Of a DNA stretch of 64,000 bases, positions 11,859 through 24,900 are shown one piece after another. The translations under genes were made by a program, and so were the position numbers. The notes below the pieces were generated by a model. It was not told the DNA's origin. It worked only from the letters and a program-made list of their open reading frames with translations, and ran no database searches. Positions within the stretch are counted from its first letter, which is position 1; the number at the start of each line of letters is the position of its first letter. Origin of the DNA: Phallusia mammillata (lineage: Eukaryota; Chordata; Ascidiacea; Phlebobranchia; Ascidiidae); assembly GCA_003260075.1 (NCBI GenBank), contig QLIY01000342.1, forward strand, positions 89,424 to 153,423, read 5' to 3'.

Positions 11859-14800
11859 TCAACGCGGATGCGGAAGTAACTTTTCCAATTCCCCAGGCCC
11901 TGACGTCTCAGGAACAGGAGTCGGATCTGCTCCTGGTTGCTCCTGCGCCTCTTCCAGAACAAATTGTGGAGGGGGTGGCAAAGGAGCTCCTTGGTTCCAG
12001 TCATTCCGGTGCAGAAGATACATTGTTAGGAGGATGTACGCCATGCAGAGGAGACCGATGACGTTGAAAAATATGGCATGAGGTGGAAGCTCTCGGTACT
12101 CTTTGCTTTTCCTTATTCAAATAAAATTTGTTTTATTTTATTTTTTTCTTTAATACTGCATTGCAGAAAAATTTGTAAAGAAGTAAAAATGTATATAAAG
12201 TTGGGAAACTACTTTCCTGCACCCAGTAACTGCACATAGTACTACACAACAAAGTGTGTTGTGAAAAAAAGCAATTAATCAACGCAATGTTGTCGCCACA
12301 GGTACCACGCTTGCCTGTGGGTAACATTAGTCACTGTTCCACGAAGCAAATTTCCTCAAAGACAAAACTTTGAGTGTGTGGACATCAGGATGTGGTGTGT
12401 CAGTGAAAGCATATTTATTTTTAGAATGTTAACTAAACCACTCATACTAGCATACTCTAACATCATACTCAAAGGTATTTAAAACAGTACAGTACACTAA
12501 CGATTGGTTTTACATTCCCCTAACAGACTTAGTGTTGCCCAACAATAAATTGCCCCTGTCCCGAAATATCACCTTTGAAACTCTCGAATTTCCAGATGTC
12601 GAGATGTGTAATTTAAATCGATGAAAAAGTTTACTTATTTCCCGCTACAAAATTTTAAAGCGCCAGTAACGTGTGGTGTGAACAATCTTGAAAGCTGGAA
12701 ACTACTCTCTAAAGCTGGAAACTGCTGCTTTAAATATCCCAAAAAAATGCTGTCATTTGTTTACGATTCCTGTAGAGCTAACGTATGAGGTAAAATATAT
12801 GTTTGCTTTTACAACAACTTACATGCTGAGCAAAAGATCGTCGACAATTCCACTCATAATACTTCCCAAAGAAAGAGCAAGAATTGCGAAAGCACCAAAA
12901 CGGTGAATAGGAAGCACCATGTCTCGTATGGAACCCTTCACCCCAGGCCACATGAAGGCAAAGAAACCGGCAAAAAACTGAAAACAAATTATAACATGAG
13001 TATCGCTGGTACCACAAAAACAACATAGGGCGTTTATATGGACGAGTGTATCCAAAGTCACTTTTAAATGTAGGTAGATCACTGCCTTTGTACGCTGTAC
13101 CTATGTTTGGGACTGGCTTCACAAAAGATTTGATTTCAGAGGCGTTAACATAATAAATATAATTCAACTGACACTTTGAAACACTAAACAATGTTCCATT
13201 TGTAATTCTTGTGAAAAAACATGAACCTAAACTGCATGAAACATTCGTGAAAAATCTTATGGATAACAATGATCGTAGGAGATGATGGCTTAAATGTTTG
13301 GTAATAAGGTATATAGCTTTTACGACTATTTAAGTTACTAAATGTTCATCAGAATATGATAAATCATGATTAATATTGTCGATATATTAACAAAAGTTTC
13401 AACCTGAAATGTAAAGAAACCGAGAGTGGTGATCCCACACCAGCTGTGCATGGTGTACATGTTGCCGTAGTTCATGCGGTGGTCAAAAATAAAAACTGTT
13501 GCAACCCCTGCAAATAACATTTTATTGAGGCTCTTGTGTAGCGAATGATCTTAACATCTACAATCTAGGGCAAGTTTTGTTATAACCATCAATCACACTT
13601 TATTGTGCTCCAGAGTCGCCACGTTGGGTCAAAAATATTTTAAAAACCGATTTTTGTATCTTTACTTGGAAAGAGCTTGAAATAATTTACTTCTCGTAAT
13701 TCAAATGGCGATTGCAACTGTTACTAAAACAATACCGGAAATTATAAGCACGTGCTGTAACATTAGCTATGCCATTAAGGTCACACAGTGCATATATACC
13801 TAGTTTCCATTAACATTTACGAGAAAGTTACCGAAAATTGCAAGTGCAAGAGTGATGCCTGTGATGATCATGTGAATGAACTTGGTCTTCCAGCGAGGAA
13901 CACAATCCAATACTCGATAAATTAATGCAGCTGTAAAGCACATGGAATGGTTACGTAATTATCACGTACTTAAGTACTTGAGGGTTATCCTTGGATCTTC
14001 GATCCATAAGCTTTATTAAAAGCCTTACAAACAGCCTCGAGAAAAATACCCTGGATTTGAAAAAAAGATTTTGCAATTGATTCAAGGCAAGTGTGACAAA
14101 ACGCGTCCAGGAAGCAATTCTAAACACTTGGAAGGTTTACAACAATATGTAAAATTGCATACACCGCTTGGTACCAAATTACAAATATGGCGAATTCTTT
14201 TTGTTGACAAGTTTTATAAACCACTGTACATTAGCGTGACGTGAGAGATGTTCAGGTGTGTCACTAAATACTTTCAAGAGTGAAACTTATTATCTCTGCT
14301 TTGGGGCTTGATGGCGAAATTCGGCTGTATATGGCAATGCCAGAAAATCGTTTAATCTCTTTGTTTCCGAAAGCAACCTCACACATCACATGAAGTTACA
14401 AAATTTCAGCCTTATAAACTACACAAAAACGTTTTCTTAGAATCTCTAGAAAAAAGCAAATCTAGAAAAAGTGATAGCTTACCGTTGCCATACAAAAACA
14501 CCATGGACAGAATCATAACAAGAGGATGAATAGCAAACTGATGATACCGGCCATTCCATTTATATCCACCATTGAACACACACGTCCATATCACCATTAA
14601 CGCTATAGCAAGCAGTCCGAAGAACTAAATGTATCACGGACATGTACTCTTGTTAAAAAGTGATATGCTGTAGTCAATCTATAAAACTATGACCACAAAA
14701 GCTAATTAACTACAAATATTTCAAATGCTATGTTGTACGTAAGAGAATAATTTAAGCGTATCTTTTAATACAACGTACAGATATGTTTGCAAGTTATACT

Positions 14801-15147
14801 TATAATGCTTCATTTCGAGTAACCATTTTTTGCTTCAGCAAATTCTGCAAACGTTTTAGATTGCATGCCATATACAAAGCGTCTTAGAATATAATATGTC
14901 ACTTTTTACGTGTTATTGAACCATTTACTTTTTATACATTCTAACAATAATTTAAATCTTACGAAAAACAAAGCTTTGAGTTTAAATAAGTTACTTACTA
15001 CAAAAGTAACCAAAACATACTAGCATGCGCATAACACACATTGTTTATACCTTTGGCAAAGTTATCAAAAACAATACATACCTGGGTCACTCCAAATATT
15101 ACCCAGAAAGTATTCCTGCTATTGCAACAGTTCTCTCTTGCTGCCAT
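11859..15147 (-). CDS. Cytochrome b561 paralogue A (ascorbate-dependent transmembrane reductase)
   Basis: Six exons: 15147-15082, 14624-14483, 13930-13832, 13507-13404, 12977-12823, 12111-11859. They give 272 residues with consistent phases. The hydrophobic six-helix core has the four family haem ligands at His55 (AIHPLVM), His89 (KFIHMII), His123 (MHSWCG) and His162 (PIHRFGAF), spaced as in animal CYB561. The family moves electrons across secretory or endolysosomal membranes using ascorbate and reduces Fe(III) or monodehydroascorbate. The short N-terminus (MAARENCCNSRNTFW) is cysteine-bearing. The cytosolic tail is proline-rich and ends ELEKLLPHPR, containing an acidic dileucine sorting signal (ExxxLL) that suggests an endosomal or lysosomal location. 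It is a tandem sister of the gene at 16450-20903, and all five introns are at identical positions and phases. Confidence 0.95.
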
Positions 15148-16449
15148 ATCTTATCACTATGGTTGAGGTCGGACATGGTGTGTTGTAACGAGCTGCAGAT
15201 AACTAATCGCCCCCTTCCGGGTCTCATATAACCTGATTGGCTTTATTGCTGGAGAACATAGCGACCCTCCGTAACTTCAGAACGTCCTAGAGTTTGGATC
15301 TTTTGCAAAAGTTACCTTCACCTAACGCATGTAAAATTAGTGGTGATGTCAAAAGGTGAACCAAACTAACAGAGAACACTATCCAGCTGAAACAAGCTGG
15401 ACGTAGCGTTGTTTATCAAAACGAAATGCTTCGACAGGACCGATGTAATTAATTGATCCTCACAGAATTGACAAGCGCGCCGCGTGTGATGCCACGAGCA
15501 AAGAATTCGGGGGGGGGGGCACTATCCAGCTGAAAAAAGCTGGACGTAGCGTTGCTTGCCAAAACAAAATGCTTCGGCAGGACCGATGTAATTAATTGAC
15601 CCGCACAGAATTGACAAGCGCGCCGCGTGTGATGCCACGAGCAAAGAATTCCAAAAAGCTACATTGCGCCATCGTCTGGTAAGAATTTTGTTGAAAGCAT
15701 CGGGATTTTTTTGTGAGGATTGCGGGTAAGTATAGATTAATCTTAATATGTGGTAAAATTTTCTCGAAAATGTCTCTGGATACACACAAGCTATCTTAAT
15801 GCACAAAGAACAGGGTAACTTGTACCGTTTCGCAGCCACAACCATGACAGTGTTAAAATAAATTGGTAAGTTTTTGTCCATAGGGGACAAAGTGATCAAC
15901 TGAACCAGGTGTTTATGGTGTGGTACAGGAAAAATGTTAGAGAAATGCTGCACTAGTTTTGTGCAGATTTTCTTGTGCCTTGATAATGTACCTTCAGTGA
16001 TATTGTCAACTGACACCACACAAGCTTGTAAGTTGCTATTTATATATTATCTCTTTTTGAATAAGCTTTGCAATATGTACATCGCATAAAACGCGCATAA
16101 ATTCTTGAGCTATTTACACAAGGACAAAAAATGGTGCGCTGAAAGCAAGCACCACACAGAGGAGAAGATTGCGTTTGACAACAAGAGCGACAGGAGAAAA
16201 TAAAGTTTAAACAACGAATAACAATTTGCTAATCCAATTAAGCACACGAAACAATGCTTAACAAGGTAGAAGAAGCAAAACTGCGAAGAAAAAATACTGA
16301 AGATATTGTTTCACCACTTACAACATAAATGAATAAACTAAAAGAACTAACACAAGACACCTAAGAACTTTTGAGACCTATGCTACAAGTGCACGAATTT
16401 AAATACAAATACTGTTGTACATCAATCAATAACACCAAAACAAGTCGAA
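15148..16449. other. Spacer between the two cytochrome b561 genes
   Basis: It contains an 11-G run (15509-15519) with the sequence before it (about 15378-15508) repeated just after (about 15520-15650). That block includes a small palindrome, CCAGCTG then AGCTGG. A 165-codon minus-strand frame lies at 16019-15522 (separate entry). No other gene is evident. The cytochrome b561 A promoter should be just above 15147. Confidence 0.4.
15522..16019 (-). pseudogene. Long open frame of unknown status, possibly a relic
   Basis: An uninterrupted 165-codon frame runs to the G-run boundary. It contains HHKHLVQLITLSPMDKN and RRWRNVAFWNSLLVASHAAR. A second overlapping frame at 15789-15592 continues similarly coloured sequence (MAQCSFLEFFARGITRGA), as if one frameshift separated two halves. 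I recognise no domain. It has no splice partners that I can see and could be a decayed transposon or processed gene, or chance. The 3' part is duplicated across the 11-G gap, so the end is unreliable. Confidence 0.25.
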
Positions 16450-17197
16450 TTACTCCTTCGGCAGCAACTTGTCAGTTTCGCTGGGACCTGGAGCACTCTG
16501 CTCCGCCGAAGGGTCCCCTTTTTCCTGGGCTTCTTCAGCGGGCGTCAGCTTAGTCCCTCGCTTCCAGTCGTCCCGGTAAACGAGGTACATTACAAGTAAT
16601 ATGTAGACAATGCAAAGGACACCGATAACGTTGAACAAGACAGCGTGAAGGGGCAGTTCTCTGTATTCTCTGTTGTCACTACAAATTGAAATCGTAGTAT
16701 TAAGTTAGTGTAATAAGTAGGTGATAGGTGAAAAGTAATCTCGTAGGTGAAAGTAATCATATTTTAATTAAAACATAACCGCCAAAGAGCTTGTGTATAT
16801 AGAATACATATTAGTGCAGACGTTTCAACAATCGCTGTTGTCATCAGTGCAGGTTATCAAAGTCTGCAGTCTGCACTCAGATGTATTTTATACATACAAA
16901 CAAGCTCTCTGGAAGTCATGTTTTTAATTAAATTTAAATTTCAGTTTGTTAAACTGATCACACTTCTGACAGATTTTTGCAAGTGAAAAAACTTGTGGCT
17001 TATAAGTTATTGACCCAATTGCAGGGGGGGGGGAAAGCGGTAACAATGTTTACATAACATGGGTCTTACGTATAATAACAAAAACATGATAACAAGGCGT
17101 TTTGTTTTTGTTACCACCTGTACATAAAAACAACGTAATCCATCAACTTCTTATGACAAGCGTTTCCCAGTAAAGCCTACGATAGTCGGTTGTTTAC

Positions 17198-17278
<81 letters not shown>

Positions 17279-20200
17279 ACAGTTATTTATTTGCTTTTAA
17301 CTATTAGACAAACTTGAGTGCAATTGTTATATGGATGCTGTCACTAACAAAGTCCTTTTATATAGAAGTTGCAATTAAACAAATTTTTATGTTGGTTAAA
17401 TAAAGTTACAAACTTGACTTAATTAAACACCAAGCAAAACTAGTAGGTGTGTAGTGAGTTACTATGAGTGGTAGAATATACAAAACATGTCGACAGTAAA
17501 TTTTATTGTTGGTCGTTTGGTGTAACAATGCAATTGGGTCAATAACTTATAAGCCACAAGTTTTTTCACTTGCAAAGGGGGGGGGGCATATAAAAGGACT
17601 TTGTTAGTGACAGCATCCATAAAACAATTGCACTCAAGTTTGTCTAATAGTTAAAAGCAAATAAAGAACTGTGCTCACATACAGCCACGTGGTTAACACT
17701 AGTGCGATGCTTTAGGTATGTGAACCCCATGACCTCATTGTTCTATGCCTAAAACAAGTAAACAACCGACTATCGTAGGCTTTACTGGGAAACGCTTGTC
17801 ATTAGTAGATGATGGATTAAGTTGTTTTTTATGCACAGGTGGTAATAACAACAAAACGCCTTGTTACCATGCTTTTGTTATTGTACGTAAGATCCATGTT
17901 ATGTAAACATGGTTAACGCTTCCTTCTACTTTACATTATTCCAAGTAAAAGCCCTAAAACTTCCGCCTATAATTGATTGATTTTATCCTGTCCATTTACT
18001 TAACTTTGACTGACATTGCTTAAAAGATGTTTTTTTTCAAATAGGATTGTATGCTAAGTCCCCGCCTTTTTAAAACTAACATAGCCTTTAAAAACATCTA
18101 TATGCGAGTTATGTCTGGTATGCCGATATTAAAGAAACGAATTTTATCAGTTATACCGTTTATCTAAGAATTCCTTATAGTTAGGTTTCAATAAAATGCA
18201 GCAATATTGTCCGGACAAATAAGCTCTTCCATTAACTGTGAATTGTTATGTGCAAGTGATCTTTGCTATCAGGATTCTGAAAGTCCTTACTCGGACCTTG
18301 CGTGTATTTTTCTGGTCGAGGGTGTGCAAGTAGAAACATAGTATTTCGAAAACGTAGAAACTTCTAAGTTACGGGGACACTTACATGCAAAGAAGTAGGT
18401 CTTCCACTACACCACTGGCAATACTTCCTACCGTGATCGCCATTATTCCAAAAGAGCTGTATCTATGTATGGGCATGTAGATATTACGGATTTTTCCCTT
18501 TGCTCCAGGCCAAAGGAGAATTCCGAATCCAATAAAAAACTGCAAAAGAGCATTTTGGTTAATTGGCATACTGAATAGAAAATTGGCTGTACTAAAACAG
18601 CATACGAATTGCTAAACACGGTTGCAGAATAAGGGATTTTGTCACCGGTTTAAAACACGCAAAAAGTGTGTAAATCTCATGCGGTTTTTGACAGTGAAAG
18701 TTCCTGTAATTGCCTTGTTTGAACAACACAGTAAACAATTAAATTACCAGTATATGGAAGGTGTAATAGGTATTTTGCAACCCCTCTCGTCCCTTTCTTA
18801 AACCCCACATGATTGACCTCGCGTATCAGTATCAAGGTTACTTAAGGTCACGAACCTGCAGGCCAAACGCGACGACGTTGGGGGGGGGGGTGGGCATGTA
18901 GATATTACGGATTTTGCCCTTTGCTCCAGGCCAAAGGAGAATTCCGAATCCAATGAAAAACTGCAAAAGAGCATTTTGATTAATTGGCATACTGAGTAGA
19001 AAACTGGTTTAGCTAAAACAGCATAAGACCTGCTAAACACAGTTGCAGAATAAAGGTAATATAAGGCCTTTTTAAACGGCCTAAAAAACGCTAAAAGTGT
19101 ATTAGTCCATCCGATTTTGGATAGTGAAAGATCCTGTTATTTGCCTTAATTGAACAATCCATCACAGAAATTAAAATAACAGTACATGATAGCTTTTGTG
19201 GTAAGCTTTCACCCCTCTTCCCTTTATTAACCCCAATTCGTTGACCTCGCGTATCACAAGGTTACTTAAGGTCACGAACCTGCAGGCCAAACGCGACGAC
19301 GTTGATCATTCCACACCAGCTGTGCATGGTATACATATTTCCATAGTTCATAAAAGCGTGGTAGTTGAACACGGTGTAGACGCCTGGAACAAGAGACAAA
19401 ATCGATCTCCTATCTGTCACAGTATATCCTGTCTGGCAACAGCCGACCGGACCAAAATGTCGTCTCTTAGTTACGTTTTGGCACATGGGATGCTTACGAT
19501 CCGGTTTTAGTCAGTCCAATTTTCCTGGGAAAATGATTTATGGCCACACCCAGTTTTTTCTCCTAAAGTCACACCCTATTTGAACGTGAGTGATGTACAA
19601 CAGCCGCCATACGTTTGTTGGATTAAGGCAAATTATTTTTCAGCTACAACTTTGTAATTTGGCCTATGCATTTGTTTTGCACGTAAAGTTGGAGAATGAA
19701 CGCCTCGGCGCAATTAATTACTCCAGCATTATGATAACAAATGATTGCGTTTTTGCTGTAGACACTGGCAGCTTAAATACATCATCGCACAGTAAACTGC
19801 TATAAAGCTTTGGTGCACGAAATTTTATCTATTTGCGCACAATTTAAGCTGCCAGTGTCTACAGCAAAAACGCGATAAAAGTACCTAAATTAATAGTGAC
19901 TTACCGAATATGGATAAGATAAGAATGAGGGCAAAGATAACCATGTGTATAATCTTCACCTGGAAACGACTCAAGCACTCCAGTACCCGATAAACCAGAG
20001 CCCCTGCAAGAAAAGAAAAAAACAAACATGTAACGTTATTGTTCCCAAATATCAATCTATTGGGTCGCCTTTTAATACGTCAAAGAAAATAGTAAGATTA
20101 GAGCTTACATCAGGTCTAGTATTCAATTCAAATTCTTCGTCCGGTTTACGAAATTATTATTTTAATTGAAGATTTTGAAATCTCTTCGTTTAGGTCTACG

Positions 20201-20903
20201 ATACTTCTTAAAAAAACGGGTAACCCAAACAATTCAAAAAATTATATTTACGAAATTATGACATAGGTGGCCGAGTGTAAGCTTAAGGCAGTCCTCAATT
20301 AGATCCGAGTAAATAAAATTTCGGTTCTGATCCCAGTGGTAAACAGAGGAGCGAAATTGCGTTAAAAATATGTAGCTTACCATCGCCATACATGTAAACC
20401 ATTCCTATAATCATGACCAGTGGATGAATTGAAAATTGTTGATTCCTATGGCCCCATTGATATCCCATGTTGTAAGCCACATTCCACATTACAAGAAGAG
20501 AGATTGCCAAGAGTCCGCATACCTAAAAACCAAATTGGTAAATAATTTGCTTGCAAATCGTCGCCCTTAAGTAATGTTTGCAAAAATGTTATATAGTTGT
20601 ACACACAAAACAACAATAATTAATAATACTGGCTACCAAAAACGTATAACCAAATTATCAATAATTTATTGTTTTTACGTTTAAGCGATATTCAACACTA
20701 ACGATTTTAAATTGCAAGCAAAAAGCAAGCCACAGTCTATAATTGGCAGTCCAAAAAAATCAAACAATTGTTGTAAGTATTTATTTTATTCCACACGTAA
20801 ATACAATAAAAGCTTTTCATTTTTGATTCAAAATTACCTGTGCGAGGCCAAAGATACCCCAAAAGGTCTTCCGACTGTTACAACAGTTTTCTTTAACTGG
20901 CAT
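16450..20903 (-). CDS. Cytochrome b561 paralogue B (ascorbate-dependent transmembrane reductase)
   Basis: Six exons: 20903-20838, 20522-20381, 20003-19905, 19383-19280, 18539-18385, 16678-16450. They give 264 residues. The haem ligands are His55 (SIHPLVM), His89 (IIHMVI), His123 (MHSWCG) and His162 (PIHRYSS), the same positions as in paralogue A. The N-terminus (MPVKENCCNSRKTFWGIFG) closely matches paralogue A, and the tail ends SETDKLLPKE, again with an ExxxLL dileucine signal. Exons 1-5 have exactly the same lengths in both paralogues (66, 142, 99, 104, 155), and only the last exon differs. This shows a tandem duplication. Intron 5 contains the inverted contig block at 17034-17576. Partial allelic copies of exons 4 and 5 flank a G run at 18880-18889. 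Confidence 0.95.
16978..17925. repeat. Inverted allelic block bounded by G runs
   Basis: Block 17034-17576, itself split by a 78-G gap at 17200-17277, is the reverse complement of flanking sequence. 17034-17199 matches 17756-17925, part of 17278-17400 matches 17587-17670, and 17541-17576 matches about 16978-17023, each with a few substitutions. The runs at 17024-17033 and 17577-17586 mark its borders. An allelic contig inserted backwards is the simplest explanation. Confidence 0.8.
17200..17277. other. Assembly gap written as 78 G
   Basis: A long pure G run inside the inverted block in intron 5 of cytochrome b561 B. Confidence 0.8.
18828..18970. repeat. Partial allelic copies of cytochrome b561 B exons 4 and 5
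   Basis: Left of the G run at 18880-18889 is the start of exon 4 (compare 19262-19303). Right of it is the 5' part of exon 5 (compare 18475-18550). Both are truncated at the run, so they are not usable exons. Confidence 0.75.
19747..19873. repeat. Perfect 32-bp inverted repeat with 63-nt loop
   Basis: The left arm 19747-19778 (begins gcgtttttgctgtagac) and right arm 19842-19873 are exact reverse complements. It lies in intron 3 of cytochrome b561 B, ending about 30 bp before exon 3 on the plus strand, near that intron's donor. It could be a very young foldback MITE or a structured RNA hairpin. I see no clear target duplication. Confidence 0.75.
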
Positions 20904-21169
20904 TTTTTAGCTGTTAAAATATTGCTGCCGTCTTCTGCAAGGTAAATGTGCGAATGAGCATGAGAAGGACCGAAAAAACAAGGGGTTGCAACATGACAAC
21001 TTCCTTTCTCGTCCAAGCCCGTCTGAGTAATAGCTCCGGTTTCCGTTACATTTTCCCTCTTCTATTTACCAAACACCGGAGCTTGTGGCTTGTCAGACTC
21101 CGCCCCAGAACATGACTCTGGTTTTACCGCGAACTGTTCCACTAGAGCAGGGTGATCCATACCCTGGCC

Positions 21170-21415
21170 CAGTGGTTCTCAGCCGGGAAGGAATTTTAGG
21201 AATTTTGAGGAATTCGAGGAATTTAATTCAATTTGTACATGTGGTATGTAAATGCACACTTAAGCTCTGGGAAAATGACCTGTAATGTTGATAAAATACC
21301 CAATTTTGAATGACCTTCGTATGGTTCAGGACCTACCATGTAGTTTTATAGGGGGGAATGCAAATGTTATGGATGTTCAAGGAAGGAATTCGTCGAATAA
21401 GGTTGGGAACCACTG
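21170..21415. mobile_element. Non-autonomous hAT-like element
   Basis: The termini CAGTGGTTCTCAGCC and GGTTGGGAACCACTG form an imperfect inverted repeat. Flanking 8-mers CCCTGGCC and CCCTATCG agree at only five positions. It sits between the cytochrome b561 B start and the WDR60 stop. Confidence 0.6.
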
Positions 21416-21977
21416 CCCTATCGAACGGCCAACTGCAAACTTGTAACCAAAGTCTGCTCCCGCCCTATAGTTTGATTCAGTCCGAGCGCATCAGCCAATT
21501 GAATATGTGTTGTTGTGATGAATGAACTGTGTGTAGGGAAATTTTTGGTTTCGTACAGTGCAGCTCCTATTTCTTGTTTTAGAGCAGGGGTTGATAACTT
21601 TTGATACGCGGTCTTTTTTGGTGGCATGTCAACGATTGCTTTTTGATATGATAGGCTACATATCTTTTTTTACTTGTTGTGACTAATACATAGCTTTTTT
21701 TGCAGTACGTTATGGTGTAAAATCTTACAAAGCCAGCCTACCTACACGAGTCTTACTTATTTTGAACTGCTATTCCAATCACCTGACACAAACCACTATT
21801 GCGGACAGAAAAGAAAAACTAAATTTCGTTAGTGAGAAAATAATAACAAACTTATAAATAGCGTAATCTTTATGTGCCTATTTTTGTCTCGGTCCGGACT
21901 TGACTCAAACTGTTAAAATTTTGACGAAGAACGTGGTTTTATTACCAAAATAAACATCTAATCTACGCGGCGGACGT

Positions 21978-24900
21978 TCAAGCAAACATTTGGATCGATG
22001 ACGTCATGCTTTCGGCCTCGTCTGACGTCACAGAGTCGGTGAAGTGTGACGAAAGTCGGTGAACCTCAAAGTCACATGACTCGTAAGCAACCAGCTGCAA
22101 GAAAAGGCGTTTTTATTTATTTCCTAACAATTAACAATTTGTCAAAAGAAGACACGAATTTCTCTCACCAAGCTTGTTGATTTTTTTGAACATTGATCAA
22201 TACAAAGAGATAGAGCCCTGCGCAATAAAAAAAGCATTTAACTGATATATACCGCCCAAATCTTCAATATAACTTACCTGTCATCCAGTTTACACGACAC
22301 GGCAGGAGCAGAGTCAATTGCCATTAAATCCCATACGTGAATCTGATTGGTCGAATCGAGTGCCACAAATACCGAGGAGCGGCAGTTCGACCAATCACAA
22401 GCAACGATGGGTTCTTCCCCCACAGTCCAACTCATCAGGCGCGCTCCTACAGAAAACGAGAGAAAAAGAAAAAAGGTTGCGTTTTTTCCAGTTTCGCTTT
22501 CGAGAGAAGGAAGATTTTGGAATTTTTTTACCTTGTCCAATGTGGAAAAGACACAGAGAACCATCTACGTGCCCTGATAACATTAATTCAGACGAGGATG
22601 GGTTAAAAGCAAGACAAGTGACGGCTCCTAAATGTCGAGAGTCGAATGTACGACGACGCTTGTCTCTTGTTACGCTAATAATGTTTCCCTGAAGAAAAAA
22701 ATAAAATAGTTTAAAGAGAACATAGTGAAATAGTATGGAACCCAAAACGACGTTATTAAGGTTAACGTAGAAAAACACGCCAGTTAACCATTCAAATCTG
22801 AAACATACGCAAATAACAAGTCTACATATATGTGCTACAAATCAAAAGTTTTTCTGAACCTGCCGACAAAACTAAATAAATGTAACAGTGTATAGCCTTG
22901 TTGTAACACTTTGAAAACCATTTTTGTGCAACTTTTCCATTATTGAACGAGCTAAGTGCCTGCTTACTGCGATGGCATCGTTTAAATGTAACTCAAAAGC
23001 TTTAGGGTTTCATAAGGGCATAGAAAACAAAAAAGTCCATGTTAGAACTTAGTCAGGACATTTCTCCATCCATGAAACTATCAACTTTCAATACGCTTCG
23101 CTGGTTTTGAAATTTGACAAGGCATTCATCACAGCTACCAATAACAAAGGATCTTAGAACCCCGGTTCGTGCCGAGAATTGCATCACCTTAGTTATACGG
23201 AAATTTCGTAGGAATTGTTTTGCCCTAATGGGATGTTGACCCATTAAGCGGATAAAGCTACGTAAACGGAAGATAGGCTGTTATTATTATGTTGTAACAA
23301 AAACATCGAACGCAATAGGGGTTTTAGGAAACGATTATTATGATTATGAGGTAAGGTGTTTATAAATATGGGCCTTATGTTTACGGACGTTGTTTATCAT
23401 TTTGTATGTGAGGAAACCTGTGTCGTTTAATATAAATTTACCCTTTTTCTAATTCGTGTTTCGCCTATCAGTTTAGACTAGGGAAAAGTTTAGGCTCAAC
23501 GATTTTTTTTATCACAACTAGTCACATTAAAACACACTCGTTGTCCAATAACATTATGAGGTTAAGTCGGTCTTTTTTGTACAAAATTCGGTTTTACGAC
23601 CAAAAACAAGTTGGTTTAAAAATAAACAGAGATTAAACACACAACGGAATGAGGCTAGCGCTCTGCCATCTGAGCTAGACAGGTTTGGTGGCTTGCAAGC
23701 CAATAGTTAAAGCTACATGGGGGCCAAAGTCGCAAATGTTCTGTTTGGTCGAGCACGCGAGTCCCCTCACGTCACCAGCGGTATATTAAGCTGTACAGGC
23801 CACAGAAGTACACGTTTTCCACAATCCAACGCATTTAAAACAACAGTAATTTTTGTTATTAGATACCCTTTCGAACACTAGTCGTATCTTAGCAGGGGAT
23901 AAATATGCAAATTTAATGCTCGGGTCAATTTGTGCAACTGCTCGGCCGAGCACCGAGCATCAAAAACAGCGATGCTCGGTACCGAGTACTCGGGTTCTGG
24001 CTCGACTCGGCCCACTTCTACTACATATACATATTGTACTCAATTGACAGTTGGCAGCCAACAAACCACCCTAGAGTCACTCACACTGTCTGTTCCTACG
24101 TAGAAAGTTTTAGCATCAGGGCAGCGAACGCAGGTTGAAATATCCGTGCTGTAACACAAAAAACATGTTTGCTTTGAAATAAATTTTACGTGTTCACATA
24201 TGTGACTTACGTGGGCACGTCGATCACCATGCCTCTGACGAGCTTTACGCGTCCATGCGGAACCAGACCGACGTCATCGTCTACGTCAGAAACCACTTCG
24301 GCAACCAACTGTGTCAAAATATAATTCTCATAATATTCCATATCAGTCTTATATAATTGTCTTATAATCAACGTAAAGTCTTATAATCAACGTAAAGTTG
24401 GGTGATAAGGGATGCGGTTTTAACGACTACTAAACTCACGTTAACATAATTCAGTAGGTAGTGCCAAGAGCATGGGTCATAAAATCGGAAAATCCACTTA
24501 TCTCAGAGCAGACCCACCATTAGCTAATTTTCGATAGGTGGCACAAAGAGCACTTTACCCATTTGAAACGATGTACCTCTAAAAAGGCTTACGGTTGAGG
24601 CTACAGCTCCATTGCTCTAAACCAGGGCCATGGTGGCTAATGAGTTGTATCAACATTAAGGTCACATGTTTCTTTAAAGATCCGCAAACATATACCTAAC
24701 TAATTTGTATAAAGGGGAAAATATTAGTGAATTACCCAAACACAGATACGTGAATTTTCCTCTAACGAGTAGATCTGGTTGGTTGCTCCGTCATCTGTGA
24801 GGGAATGAACAGCTACAATAGGGCTCGAATGAGTGTCGTCTGTCCAACCTGAAATAGACATAGTGTTAACGTCACTACATTATCTTTATTAGAGTTTTTA

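Noticed and set aside
23053..23244. Minus-strand 63-codon frame inside a WDR60 intron
   Set aside because: It does not match the WDR60 order, since flanking exons 24148-24085 and 22688-22532 join in phase without it. It has no splice signals and no recognised domain.
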